DNA of 64,000 nt from JACKAF01 sp041391485 (GTDB lineage Bacteria > Bdellovibrionota > FAC87 > UBA2466 > JACKAF01), in contig JAWKNY010000006.1 of assembly GCA_041391485.1 (NCBI GenBank), forward strand, positions 87,048 to 151,047, in the 5' to 3' direction. The notes beneath the pieces were generated by a model. It saw only the letters and a list, made by a program, of their open reading frames with translations, did no database searches and was not told the DNA's origin. This document shows, piece after piece, positions 35,125 through 43,714 of the stretch (its first letter is position 1; each line of letters starts with the position of its first letter). The position numbers were made by a program, and so were the translations under genes.

Positions 35125-35974
35125 GACTCTTAACCTCCGCGAAACTGCGTGGGGCTTTGCGACTCGCGACACGTCCGTACCGAATACGGCGGAGGTACTC
35201 GGTTCCCATCAGATCGGCCTTCTCCGCGTAAGACAGAAGTGCCATCAAACGCGGCGTCGCCCCTCCTATCTTTGTCACTCGATGAATGGAGTTGCGACCT
35301 TGAAATAGAAGCAAAGTCCCTGGTTTGTTCGCCAAGGTAACCACACCCTCGCGACTACCCGCAAGGATTTGACCCACTTTTTCATAGTTGGGATTCTCGG
35401 CCGAACGCAGCCTAGGCACAAATTCAAATTCCCCCCCGGTTTCAGCGAGCTGAACGGCAAGCGAAGTCACAAAGTCGCACTGGTCGAAGTGCCAGCGCAG
35501 GTAGTCTCCCCCCTTCATGACGGCTAAATTTAGTCCACTCATCGGATCCCCATAGCGGTAAATCGCGGGGAGTTCCAGGATCGCCCCAATAAAACGCATC
35601 ACAGGATCCCACTCGTATATTTTCCGTAGCCAGGAATCCAAAGGAAAATCGTCGTAGGCAACGGCGGCCAATGAGGTCACGTCCAGCGCGCGCCGAGGAT
35701 CGCCTTCCGGCCATGCGGGATCGATTTCGTCTAGGTAGGCATTTCCCACCAAAGAGTTGTGGAAAGCACTCTGCTGGAGCCACTCCCCTTCTTGCACCAG
35801 TCGCCCAAGAGCGAGCGGGGTTACAAAGCCCGGCATCTCGCAGCTACCGTCTTCTTGCAAGGAACGCCGGCAGCGTTCCAGTAGCGCCTTAGCTTGGGGG
35901 GTACTTAAGTCTTCAATAGGGTACTCCTTAAGATTGATGACTTCGTCCCATTTTGGAAAAGAATCGCTTACCAT
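35114..35974 (-). CDS. 2-oxoglutarate/Fe(II)-dependent oxygenase-like protein
   Basis: About 286 residues with a double-stranded beta-helix iron site: His and Asp in LRWHFDQCDF, the distal His in NSIHRVTKI, and the 2OG-binding Arg shortly after (ATPRLMALL). The N-terminal third is helical. It would hydroxylate a small molecule. The ATG at 35974 follows GGAGG closely; a GTG five codons upstream is possible. It is first in the operon with the ALDH and the ammonia-lyase; hydroxylation followed by aldehyde oxidation and ammonia elimination would make a plausible amino-acid breakdown route, but this is inference. Confidence 0.72.
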   Translation of the reverse strand: MVSDSFPKWDEVINLKEYPIEDLSTPQAKALLERCRRSLQEDGSCEMPGFVTPLALGRLVQEGEWLQQSAFHNSLVGNAYLDEIDPAWPEGDPRRALDVTSLAAVAYDDFPLDSWLRKIYEWDPVMRFIGAILELPAIYRYGDPMSGLNLAVMKGGDYLRWHFDQCDFVTSLAVQLAETGGEFEFVPRLRSAENPNYEKVGQILAGSREGVVTLANKPGTLLLFQGRNSIHRVTKIGGATPRLMALLSYAEKADLMGTEYLRRIRYGRVASRKAPRSFAEVKSRAS

Positions 35975-36049
35975 ACCCCCTCCAATCACATGGGGCCTAG
36001 ATTGGCGGAAGCGGTGACATTTGAAAACAGAATTCTGCGCTGGGTTATT

Positions 36050-37084
36050 TCAACAACAAGCCCCAGGGGCCGCTTCCTCGGTGGTGGTGGGGCCGCAGTC
36101 AAAAAGCCCGTAGTGGCGCGAAAGATCGCCCTCGATCTTAAAGTGTGAAGTGTAGCGAGTGTCCGAAAGCATGGCCGCTGTATTGCTGCATACGGCGAGC
36201 CTTTTGCCGGTAATAAAATTGTGGTGATCGTCTAATCTAAAAGCATGGGGCATTTCGGGGATCGTGCCCAAATAATGCGCTACCTGGCCATAGTCTTCGC
36301 AGCGATCTTCCAAGTCGAGTTTGAAAGCTCGCACCGTAATCGAATAAAACTCGTAAGCACCCGCCTTGGCTTTGACCGACTCGTTGACGAGATCGATCCG
36401 ACTGCGGTTGACGATGCGGTAGTCATTCACACCCAGGTCAATCAACAGACGACGGAAATCCTCGGTGTAGAGGGCGCCGCCCAAACACTCTCCCAATAGG
36501 ACGGGGTCCTTCTTAAAACTCTCCGGAAGCCGCTGCAAGGAGAACACATCGGAGATAAACAACTCCCCTCCCGGCTTGAGTACACGCAACAGTTCAGAAA
36601 AAACTCTTCTTTTGTCTGGTGATAGATTGAGAACACAGTTGGACACCACCACATCCACACTCGAATCCTCAATCCCCAAAGATTTCAAATCTTCAATATA
36701 ACCTTCTAGAAATTGAACATTGGAACGTGCGTACCCAAACTTTTCCTGGTGATACACTTCATGGCGACGCGCAATCTCAAGTTGAGACGGCGTCATGTCG
36801 ACGCCAATCACCTTGCCCGACTCCCCTACCAGCTGTGAAAGAAGGTAACAATCTCTGCCCGTCCCACACCCTAGATCCAAAACTGTCGCCCCACGCAGTT
36901 CTGCCGGAAAAGGGGCGCCACACCCATAGAACCTCTCGCGTACTTCGGGGTGGATTTGGGCTGCTGCCTTTTGCAAGAGCGGGGGCAACGCCTCTACGGC
37001 ACAACAAGCGCTCGTTTTGAGATCCGCCGAGCTTTTGAGTACCTTGCCGTAATACTCTTTGACGCTTTCAATCGTGGAATCCAT
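36050..37084 (-). CDS. arsM: Arsenite methyltransferase (ArsM-like)
   Basis: The 344-residue protein has the SAM-binding motif VLDLGCGTGRD near residue 68 and cysteines placed as in ArsM: Cys55 (YGCG), Cys150 (SNCVLN) and Cys200 (GECLGG). The latter two are exactly 50 apart, as in the algal enzyme. The N-terminal CC (27-28, TSACCAV) is also usual. A C-terminal domain ends in GACC. It methylates As(III) to volatile methylarsenicals. The ATG at 37084 follows GGGGGAC. It is divergent from the GST gene; no arsR, arsB or arsC is nearby, so its regulation is unclear. Confidence 0.85.
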   Translation of the reverse strand: MDSTIESVKEYYGKVLKSSADLKTSACCAVEALPPLLQKAAAQIHPEVRERFYGCGAPFPAELRGATVLDLGCGTGRDCYLLSQLVGESGKVIGVDMTPSQLEIARRHEVYHQEKFGYARSNVQFLEGYIEDLKSLGIEDSSVDVVVSNCVLNLSPDKRRVFSELLRVLKPGGELFISDVFSLQRLPESFKKDPVLLGECLGGALYTEDFRRLLIDLGVNDYRIVNRSRIDLVNESVKAKAGAYEFYSITVRAFKLDLEDRCEDYGQVAHYLGTIPEMPHAFRLDDHHNFITGKRLAVCSNTAAMLSDTRYTSHFKIEGDLSRHYGLFDCGPTTTEEAAPGACC

Positions 37085-37195
37085 GCCTGTCCCCCTGGCG
37101 GCAAATCCTACCATAGAAGGCGGGCGGAGGTTAAATTGGAACAATGCTCCTTGCCATATTATTTCGCAGGGGAGACGTTGCGTGAAGGAGGGACC

Positions 37196-37819
37196 ATGCT
37201 TAAGATTTTTGGATCCATTCGAACCCGTACGTTTCGTGTCATCTGGACAGCGGAAGAGCTGGGGATTCCCTACGAACACATCCCCGTCGATCCTAAAGCG
37301 GGCGAAAGCCGCACGCCGGAGTTCCTTCTGAAAAACCCCTACGGCAAGGTGCCTGTCATCGAAGACGACGGCCTTGTGCTCTTTGAGTCCTCGGCAATTT
37401 GCACCTACCTCGCAGACAAGTTCCCCGAAAAGCAGCTGACTCCCAAAGCCTACACAAAAGAAAGAGCCCTCTACAACCAATGGGTGTCGTTCATCACCAC
37501 TGAAGTAGAACAAGCCCTTTGGACTATGGCCAAACACACCTTTGCCTTGCCAGAAAACAAACGCCTGGCGCCCATGCGGGACATCGCAAAATGGGAATTC
37601 TCTCAAGCGGCCAAGGCCTTGAATGTGGGGCTAAAAGACAGAAGTTTTCTTGTGGGCGAGCGTTTCTCGGTCGCCGATATATTAGCCGGCAACTGCCTCA
37701 TCTGGGCACTCCGTTCAGAAGTCCCTCTGGGTTACCCCCGGCTTGAAGATTATCTCGAAAGGCTGCAGCAGCGAGCTGCCTTTCAAAAAGCCACCCAAAG
37801 ACGCGACCGCCCGCGCTAG
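37196..37819 (+). CDS. Glutathione S-transferase family protein
   Basis: A 207-residue two-domain GST: a thioredoxin-like N-terminal half with NPYGKVPVIEDDG (cis-Pro) and LFESSAICTYLADKF (gamma-glutamyl contact), then an all-helical C-terminal domain with the N-capping motif FSVADILAGN. It conjugates glutathione to electrophiles in the cytoplasm. AAGGAGGG precedes the ATG at 37196. The stop codon sits at the centre of a 16-base perfect palindrome. It is divergent from arsM, and a GT25 gene follows after 32 bases. Confidence 0.88.
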   Translation: MLKIFGSIRTRTFRVIWTAEELGIPYEHIPVDPKAGESRTPEFLLKNPYGKVPVIEDDGLVLFESSAICTYLADKFPEKQLTPKAYTKERALYNQWVSFITTEVEQALWTMAKHTFALPENKRLAPMRDIAKWEFSQAAKALNVGLKDRSFLVGERFSVADILAGNCLIWALRSEVPLGYPRLEDYLERLQQRAAFQKATQRRDRPR

Positions 37820-37851
37820 CGCGGGGCTCGGCTCTATGGTAGAGCAGTCGC

Positions 37852-38574
37852 ATGGAACCTAAGCTTCCAGGCCTAGACGGCATCTTCGTCATCCATTGCA
37901 AAACGGGATACGCCGATCGCGCACACTCCATCGAAGCCCAACTGGGCGGTCTTCCTGTGGGTTTTGAGTATATTCTGGAAAAGGATGCGGACGAACTCAC
38001 CGAGGCCGATCAAAGAAACTTCGCGCCGCATCTGTCGCCGGGAACCCGATCGGTTATCTGTAAACACCGGTTGGCGCACCAAAAAGCTTACGACCGGGGC
38101 TATGAACGGTGTTTGGTACTGGAAGACGATGCGCTCTTATCCAAAGACTTTGGCGACCGCTTACCGCTTGTCTTGGCCGAGTCTCGGAGTCTGGGCGACG
38201 ATCATACCGTTTTTCTTAGTAGCGCGTGCCACATGTACACGCCGCGCAGCCGAATCCGCAAAGGGCAAGCGCTCTACGAACACGACGCCAGCCGCGCCGC
38301 TGATTCCTACATTTTGACCCACACCGCGTGCCGAAAAAGATTGGAGTGGCTTAAGCACCATGAAGTGAAGTGGCCTATTGATCACCTCTTCAACCACATG
38401 GACCCCGAAGTCGGCTTGAAGTTTTTGTGGCTAGGGGAACCCATAGTCGAGCAAGGCAGCGAAAACGGCAGGTTCAGCTCTTGGGTAGAAGGCAATCCGC
38501 CCGCTTGGTTAACGTCGCTCAAGTGGAACGCCGAAAAGCTCTACAAGAAACACATTCTAAGAAATCTCAAATAG
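37852..38574 (+). CDS. Glycosyltransferase family 25 protein
   Basis: The 240-residue protein matches LPS-type GT25 transferases. It has FVIHCKTGYADRAHSIEAQL at the N-terminus, SVICKHRLAHQKAYD, the acidic metal motif CLVLEDDALLSKDF, and later a PIDHLFNHM element. It would add galactose or a similar sugar to lipopolysaccharide or a surface glycan at the cytoplasmic face. It may be cotranscribed with the GST gene. It is convergent with the MscS gene, with only 3 bases between the stops. Confidence 0.82.
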   Translation: MEPKLPGLDGIFVIHCKTGYADRAHSIEAQLGGLPVGFEYILEKDADELTEADQRNFAPHLSPGTRSVICKHRLAHQKAYDRGYERCLVLEDDALLSKDFGDRLPLVLAESRSLGDDHTVFLSSACHMYTPRSRIRKGQALYEHDASRAADSYILTHTACRKRLEWLKHHEVKWPIDHLFNHMDPEVGLKFLWLGEPIVEQGSENGRFSSWVEGNPPAWLTSLKWNAEKLYKKHILRNLK

Positions 38575-38577
38575 GAA

Positions 38578-39429
38578 CTAGTCGTGTAGAGCATCTCTAT
38601 CGACGGGAAATGTCTCTAGAAATTTTCGGACCATTCTCTGTTCCACTCGTCCTTTGGCTCGCGCCGGAACGCACGCTCGGAGCATGAGGTTCACGCTCTT
38701 GTGATCCGGAAAGCTAATGATTACGCGCGGCTCCAAAGACGGCAACTCCACCCCACGCTTAACTCCCATCATGGTGAAGTACTTGCGAGCGTCCTCCATA
38801 TAACTGGCAGTCTCCTCCCCTGCGATTTTCAACAGTAAGGACTCAGCCAACTTCCAGTCCTCCAATCGGTAGAGCGAAACGACGAGCGTGTGCAATACAA
38901 AATCGTCAGTGTAACTTTCATTGACGACATTGCACTCTAGGAAAATCTTGTTCGGAAGCGTAATCGCCCGTCCGGTCTGCTGGTGAGAAAGCGTCCCCGG
39001 CCCAATCTCGAGGACGGTTGTGGTGAGGATGGTTTGATCAATGACATCACCCCGCACCCCGTTCACCTCAATGCGGTCGCCAATGGAGAAGGAACGGGAG
39101 AGGGTTCGCAAAAAGGAACCGGTCACACAAAGAATCAGTTCTTTGAAGGCAATGACGACGGCGACAGCGACTGCGGCCAGCGAAAGAGCGAGGCCCCGGA
39201 TCTCAGGTCCCCAAATAAAAAGAACCCCGCTCACCCAAAAGACGAGCAGGGTCTTTCTTAAATTTACGCTCCAACGGCGACGGGTCTCTACACTCAGATT
39301 CTTAGCGCGAAGTATCGCGTTAATCGAAACAAAGCGAATGGCGACTACCGCTAGGAGCAAGACTATTGTCCCCAGCAGGTTTACTACCGTCGTTTTTTCG
39401 AGAAGCGTCTGAAAAAGTTGCTGTTCCAT
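38578..39429 (-). CDS. MscS-family mechanosensitive channel
   Basis: A 283-residue inner-membrane protein with three N-terminal transmembrane helices (about 17-35, 57-75 and 80-100), the last with the pore pattern LALSLAAVAVAVVIAFKEL. Next is the MscS beta-domain (SFSIGDRIEVNGVRGDVIDQ, then LPNKIFLECNVVN). A C-terminal alpha/beta region follows. The channel opens under membrane tension to release solutes in hypo-osmotic shock. Length is that of a minimal MscS. Confidence 0.88.
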   Translation of the reverse strand: MEQQLFQTLLEKTTVVNLLGTIVLLLAVVAIRFVSINAILRAKNLSVETRRRWSVNLRKTLLVFWVSGVLFIWGPEIRGLALSLAAVAVAVVIAFKELILCVTGSFLRTLSRSFSIGDRIEVNGVRGDVIDQTILTTTVLEIGPGTLSHQQTGRAITLPNKIFLECNVVNESYTDDFVLHTLVVSLYRLEDWKLAESLLLKIAGEETASYMEDARKYFTMMGVKRGVELPSLEPRVIISFPDHKSVNLMLRACVPARAKGRVEQRMVRKFLETFPVDRDALHD

Positions 39430-39470
39430 GGCGCGCGCTCCCTCTTCTAAGTGAGCGATTTTATCGCAAA

Positions 39471-39857
39471 CTAGACGAGAAGGCTAATCGCGCCGTGGAC
39501 GCAAGCAATTAGTAACGGCTGGAGCCGCTGCCGGTCCCCGCCGAAGCGAGAAGAACCACCGCGGAAGTTTCCACGTCCGCCACCGAAGCCGCCGCCGGAA
39601 CGACCAGGCGCTTTGGGGCGCGCTTCGTTCACAGTCAAGGCACGGCCTTCGACTTCTTTGCCGTTGAGTTCATCAATCGCTGCTTGGGCTTCGTCATCGT
39701 TGGCCATCTCTACGAAACCAAAACCTTTGGAACGGCCAGTGGCGCGATCCGTGATCAGGTTGGCGGACTCTACAGTCCCGAACGGAGAGAACCAATCGTT
39801 GAGTTCAGCGTTGGTTGCGGAATAAGGAAGATTACCTACGAACAGTTTCTTACCCAT
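39471..39857 (-). CDS. RRM-type RNA-binding protein, probable frame slip at C-terminus
   Basis: This protein has one RNA recognition motif (residues 1-80) with RNP2 LFVGNLPYS and RNP1 KGFGFVEM, followed by a Gly/Arg-rich tail (GFGGGRGNFRGG), like bacterial cold-inducible Rbp proteins. The current frame ends in an odd hydrophobic tail (LLIACVHGAISLLV). A one-base shift at the GGGG near 39540 would instead give GSGSSRY and stop at 39509, as relatives do. AAGGAGG precedes the ATG at 39857. It lies downstream of typA; both fit a cold or stress adaptation role. Confidence 0.85.
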   Translation of the reverse strand: MGKKLFVGNLPYSATNAELNDWFSPFGTVESANLITDRATGRSKGFGFVEMANDDEAQAAIDELNGKEVEGRALTVNEARPKAPGRSGGGFGGGRGNFRGGSSRFGGDRQRLQPLLIACVHGAISLLV

Positions 39858-39992
39858 TTAAAGACCTCCTTGAAGGTGTTTGGGTTTGGTGCCGGCGAAA
39901 ATCTCAGTGAGCACCTGCCCAGAGGTCTTCAGAACGGACAAAGACACCTCATAGCACACTCATTGTGGGCTTGCACCTGAATTCCTGGAGAG

Positions 39993-41792
39993 CTAACTAC
40001 GGATAATCTGACGCTGATTTGACTTCAGCACCGCTTTCCGTGCTCGGACCGTTTTGGGTGTGATTTCGACCCATTCGTCCTCGTCGATCCATTCCAGGGC
40101 CTCGTCCAGCGAGGGCTCATGGACGGGGGAGAGTTTCGTGGATTCGTCTGAGCCGGAGGCGCGCATATTGGTGAGTTTCTTCTCACGCGTGCAATCCGCG
40201 TTCATGTCGTTTTGCCGGTTGTGCTCCCCAAAGACCATGCCTTCGTAAACCCGCGTTCCTTCTTTAATGAAGAGCTTGCCGCGGGACTCCAGACCAAAAA
40301 GGGCGTACTGGGTGCTGACGCCATCGCGATCGGCGATGATGGCGCCGTTGCTTCGGCTAAAGTGCTTTCCCTGATAAGGGATGTAATCTTTGAAAGAACT
40401 GGAATAAATAGCCTCACCACGCGTCTCAGTAAGCAGCGTCGATCGAATTCCGATAAGCCCTCGAGCCGGGATATCGACCTCGAGGCGAATCCGCTGTGAG
40501 CCACCCAGCTGCTCCACGCTTTGGACCCGGCCCCCTCGCTTGGACACGATTTCGGTCACAGTGCCCATCTTGTTTTCCGGGATGTCGATCACAAGCGTTT
40601 CCTGGGGCTCCATCTTCTGCCCGTCGACTTCGACAGGAATAATTTCCGGACGCCCGGCCATGAGCTCAAAGCCTTGGCGGCGCAGCTCCTCCAGCACGAC
40701 CACGATCTGCAGCTCTCCTCGAGCTTTTAGAAGGAAAACTTCGGCGCTGTCGGTATCTTCCAACGACAGGGCGACGTTGCTCAAACAGGCCTTCAAAAGT
40801 AACTCTTCCAGGCGGCGGCTCGTTAAATAGGTCCCGTCCTTACCCGCAAAGGGCGACGTATTGACGGAGATTCGCACCGCCACGGACGGTAAATCCACCT
40901 GAATGCGCGGCAGGGGTTCGGTAACGGCCGGGTCGGAGATAGTGTCCCCGATGGTCGGTGACTCCGCTCCTGAAATGAGCGCGATATCGCCGGCATCTAA
41001 AGACTTCACACGCTCGGTTCCGAGGCCCGCAAAACTCTCGAGCGCCACAATCGTAAAATCCCTTTTTCCGTCCTTACCCCACAAGCTGACTCGCTGGTTC
41101 TCGGTCACCGTACCGGACTGCACCCGCCCGACGGCAAGTTGACCCAGGTAGGCGCTATAACCGAGGTTGGTCACGAGCATCTTGAAAGGCCCACCCGCCT
41201 GCACCTTGGGAGGCGGGATCTCCTTCACTATCGTGTCCAGGAGATCGGAAAAATCCTCACGCTTTTCGTGCTTGTCCAGACTGGCCCAGCCTTCCTTGGC
41301 ACTCGCGTACAGCGTGGTGTAGTTGGTCTGGGTGTCGTCCTCGGCAAGATCGTAGAAAAGCTCTAAGACCTTTTCTTCGACTTCCTCAATACGGGAGTCC
41401 GGGCGATCCACCTTGTTGATGACGACCACGATCTTGATGCCGCGCTGCAGCGCTTTTCTTAAAACGAATCTCGTTTGGGGTAGAGGCCCTTCGGCCGCGT
41501 CCACCAGTAAGAGCGCACCGTCGACCATAAAGAGCGCGCGCTCCACTTCTCCGCCGAAATCAGAGTGACCGGGAGTATCCACGATGTTGATCCGAGTGCC
41601 TTTCCACGCAAAGGCAGCATTTTTGGCGCTGATCGTAATGCCGCGCTCGCGCTCCAGATCTCCGGAGTCCATCACGCGTTCCGCCACCACTTTGTGGGAT
41701 TGGAATACGCCTGATTGTCGGAACAAGCCGTCAATAAGCGTGGTTTTACCGTGGTCAACGTGGGCAATGATAGCGAGGTTTCTTAGGTCCAT
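39993..41792 (-). CDS. typA: Ribosome-associated GTPase BipA/TypA
   Basis: The 599-residue translational GTPase starts MDLRNLAIIAHVDHGKTTLID (P-loop), with DTPGHSDFGGEVER (G3), NKVDRPDSR (G4) and SAKEGWAS (G5). EF-G-like domains III and V follow, then the TypA-specific C-terminal domain. Length is typical. It binds 70S ribosomes and assists large-subunit assembly at low temperature and under stress. The ATG at 41792 gives the canonical N-terminus; upstream codons in frame do not match the family. Confidence 0.95.
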   Translation of the reverse strand: MDLRNLAIIAHVDHGKTTLIDGLFRQSGVFQSHKVVAERVMDSGDLERERGITISAKNAAFAWKGTRINIVDTPGHSDFGGEVERALFMVDGALLLVDAAEGPLPQTRFVLRKALQRGIKIVVVINKVDRPDSRIEEVEEKVLELFYDLAEDDTQTNYTTLYASAKEGWASLDKHEKREDFSDLLDTIVKEIPPPKVQAGGPFKMLVTNLGYSAYLGQLAVGRVQSGTVTENQRVSLWGKDGKRDFTIVALESFAGLGTERVKSLDAGDIALISGAESPTIGDTISDPAVTEPLPRIQVDLPSVAVRISVNTSPFAGKDGTYLTSRRLEELLLKACLSNVALSLEDTDSAEVFLLKARGELQIVVVLEELRRQGFELMAGRPEIIPVEVDGQKMEPQETLVIDIPENKMGTVTEIVSKRGGRVQSVEQLGGSQRIRLEVDIPARGLIGIRSTLLTETRGEAIYSSSFKDYIPYQGKHFSRSNGAIIADRDGVSTQYALFGLESRGKLFIKEGTRVYEGMVFGEHNRQNDMNADCTREKKLTNMRASGSDESTKLSPVHEPSLDEALEWIDEDEWVEITPKTVRARKAVLKSNQRQIIRS

Positions 41793-41870
41793 GTGAAAAA
41801 GGCCATAGTATGCCAGAAGCGGACGGAAACTCAACGGTGATCAAAAAAAGCTTTGATTAAATAGGCGGGT

Positions 41871-42890
41871 CTATCGCTTTTCCAAAAAGCGCTGTTTCAA
41901 GTAGTCACCCAGGTGGTTCTTTTCGTCGGAGGGGAACAAAAACTTCAAAGTGGGGCTGAGAATGTCCTTACACGCCGGGAAACCCTCAACGAGGTAGCTC
42001 ATACGAATCTGTGATTCCAGATCCTCGACCGCTACACGGCGCTCGGCCTCAGTAAAATTATTGGCATCGGTGTGGTATTTGCGGTTGCTGAGCGCGCCCC
42101 AGGCTTCCATCCAGAATTTGTGCTCGTGGCGCAGGAATTCACGACGGCGCTCGTACGTCTCTAGATCAATCTTCTTTTCCTTGAACTCGCCTGCCAACTG
42201 CTCCAAGGAGGCACTCGCTTCGTCCATCGCCGTTTTGGCCCGTTGAATGGAACCCGCAAGGCTCTCGTCCAAAGCTTCACCGCGAGCCTTAAATACCTTG
42301 GCAGAGGCCGAGCGAACCGATTCCGCGAGAGAGGAACGGTAGTACTCGGTGGTTGCCAGATGCAAGAAGGCCTCGACTTCACGGTTCCAGTCGAGCGCCT
42401 CCACTACCACTTCTTTAGCTTGCGCCATTTTTTCGGAATCTGTTTCGGCCTGCAAGGCGTTGGCGTCTACGAAGGCGCCCTCTGCTTTTACCTCCGGAAA
42501 GGTCACCGTTTTCTCAATCGATCCAGCTTTCAGCTTCAAACTTAGGGGGCGCTCTTTAGCGATGTCTTTCATGTTCAATCGGTACGCACCGGACTTGGTG
42601 TAAAGGAGGTAGTAATCGCTGTTTCGTCCATCCGTTTTGGGCCCTTGAACGACAACCGTTCCCTCAGCATCCTCATCCAACCACGCAAAATGAGATTGGC
42701 GGATGCAACGTTCAAACTCTTCTTTGGTGAATTGGGTCGCGTTTGTCGCGGAGGATTCCGGTGTGCGTGATGGAGTGAGTTGGTGACTGCGATCCACTGA
42801 CGGGGGTGTCTGGTCCCTAAATGGGCTAACTTTCACTGCTTCTGCCAACACCACCGTTGGTAACAGGCACACTATCCAAAGCAACTTCAT
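41871..42890 (-). CDS. Secreted protein of unknown function
   Basis: About 339 residues. The N-terminus MKLLWIVCLLPTVVLAEA is a signal peptide; two adjacent ATGs (42893, 42890) follow GAGG, and the second has better spacing. A Ser/Thr/Pro-rich stretch follows the cleavage site. A domain with FERCIRQSHFAWLDEDAEG and YYLLYTKSGAYRLN precedes a long helical, probably coiled-coil, half (residues about 180-300) containing KTAMDEASASLEQLAGEFKE. No family recognised. It shares the strand with typA. Confidence 0.65.
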   Translation of the reverse strand: MKLLWIVCLLPTVVLAEAVKVSPFRDQTPPSVDRSHQLTPSRTPESSATNATQFTKEEFERCIRQSHFAWLDEDAEGTVVVQGPKTDGRNSDYYLLYTKSGAYRLNMKDIAKERPLSLKLKAGSIEKTVTFPEVKAEGAFVDANALQAETDSEKMAQAKEVVVEALDWNREVEAFLHLATTEYYRSSLAESVRSASAKVFKARGEALDESLAGSIQRAKTAMDEASASLEQLAGEFKEKKIDLETYERRREFLRHEHKFWMEAWGALSNRKYHTDANNFTEAERRVAVEDLESQIRMSYLVEGFPACKDILSPTLKFLFPSDEKNHLGDYLKQRFLEKR

Positions 42891-43081
42891 CATCGGCCTC
42901 TGGCACTCCATCACGCTTGTAAACAATCTTTTGGCAAAGGTTCTAGCCAACCCGCCGCTCATTCTTAAGCAGAACTCATGCCAAATCAACCGTTGGTCTC
43001 AGGCTGCTGCTTTTGTTGTATTCCTTAAGTGCGTTAGAAGACTCACAAATCCTGTTAGACAGCCCTGACATTTTTCGTTCA

Positions 43082-43714
43082 CTAGCGCTCGTCTAGAAGT
43101 TGATTCACCGTCTTCATGGCGTGCGTCAAATCCCCACTTTTGGCCCCTAAGGTGCACCGCCGACGAAAATCCCCTCGCCTCCAGTCAAGCAGCACTTGAG
43201 TAAGTTCTTGCACCGGCAAGATCAGCTGCGTGGTGATCGACTTGATCACGATGATTCCGAAAACAAGTCCGAAAATTCCTAGCACCACAACGGCCCAGCT
43301 ACCGCCTAGGCCCAGACGTTGGGCCGTGCGATCCCGATCGTACATCGCCGATCGGTTCACATCCGCCAGTTCTAAAATGGACCGCACCACGGTCACGCGC
43401 GCGCCCACATCGCCTGAAAGAGCGGGCCCTTTAACTTTTTCGATTGTATCCAGCAGAGGTACCTCAGCCGGTTCCGTCGTATTCTTACGCGCCCGCGCAA
43501 AGGCCTCGTCAAACCGATCGGCATCCAGCTTCCCTGGACTGGCGAGGACTGCCAACATGTCCTCCGAGGCTTCAAGCGAGTAAACGTTCTCGCTCAAGAT
43601 CAAACGCATGGCCGGCGCCATTCGCTCAAGCAAGGCAACAGCGGAGAGCGCCGTAATAAGCTGAAGCGCGACCAATCCGTACAAGCGGAAACGGAAGTTC
43701 CCAAGACTAGGCAC
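43082..43714 (-). CDS. Two-helix membrane sensor with HAMP linker, no output domain
   Basis: A 210-residue protein with a transmembrane helix near residues 10-30, a helical periplasmic segment (like a four-helix-bundle MCP sensor), a second helix near 138-160 (WAVVVLGIFGLVFGIIVI) and a C-terminal HAMP-like region with LILPVQELTQVLLDWRRGDFRRR. It stops soon after HAMP, so no kinase or methyl-accepting output is present. The GTG start overlaps the ktrA stop by one base (TAGTG), so it may modulate the Ktr system. This link is inferred. Confidence 0.72.
   Translation of the reverse strand: MPSLGNFRFRLYGLVALQLITALSAVALLERMAPAMRLILSENVYSLEASEDMLAVLASPGKLDADRFDEAFARARKNTTEPAEVPLLDTIEKVKGPALSGDVGARVTVVRSILELADVNRSAMYDRDRTAQRLGLGGSWAVVVLGIFGLVFGIIVIKSITTQLILPVQELTQVLLDWRRGDFRRRCTLGAKSGDLTHAMKTVNQLLDER

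Noticed and set aside
36950..37195. An N-terminal extension of the GST frame
   Set aside because: The GST family starts at the ATG at 37196, which has AAGGAGGG upstream; the extension runs over the divergent arsM start.
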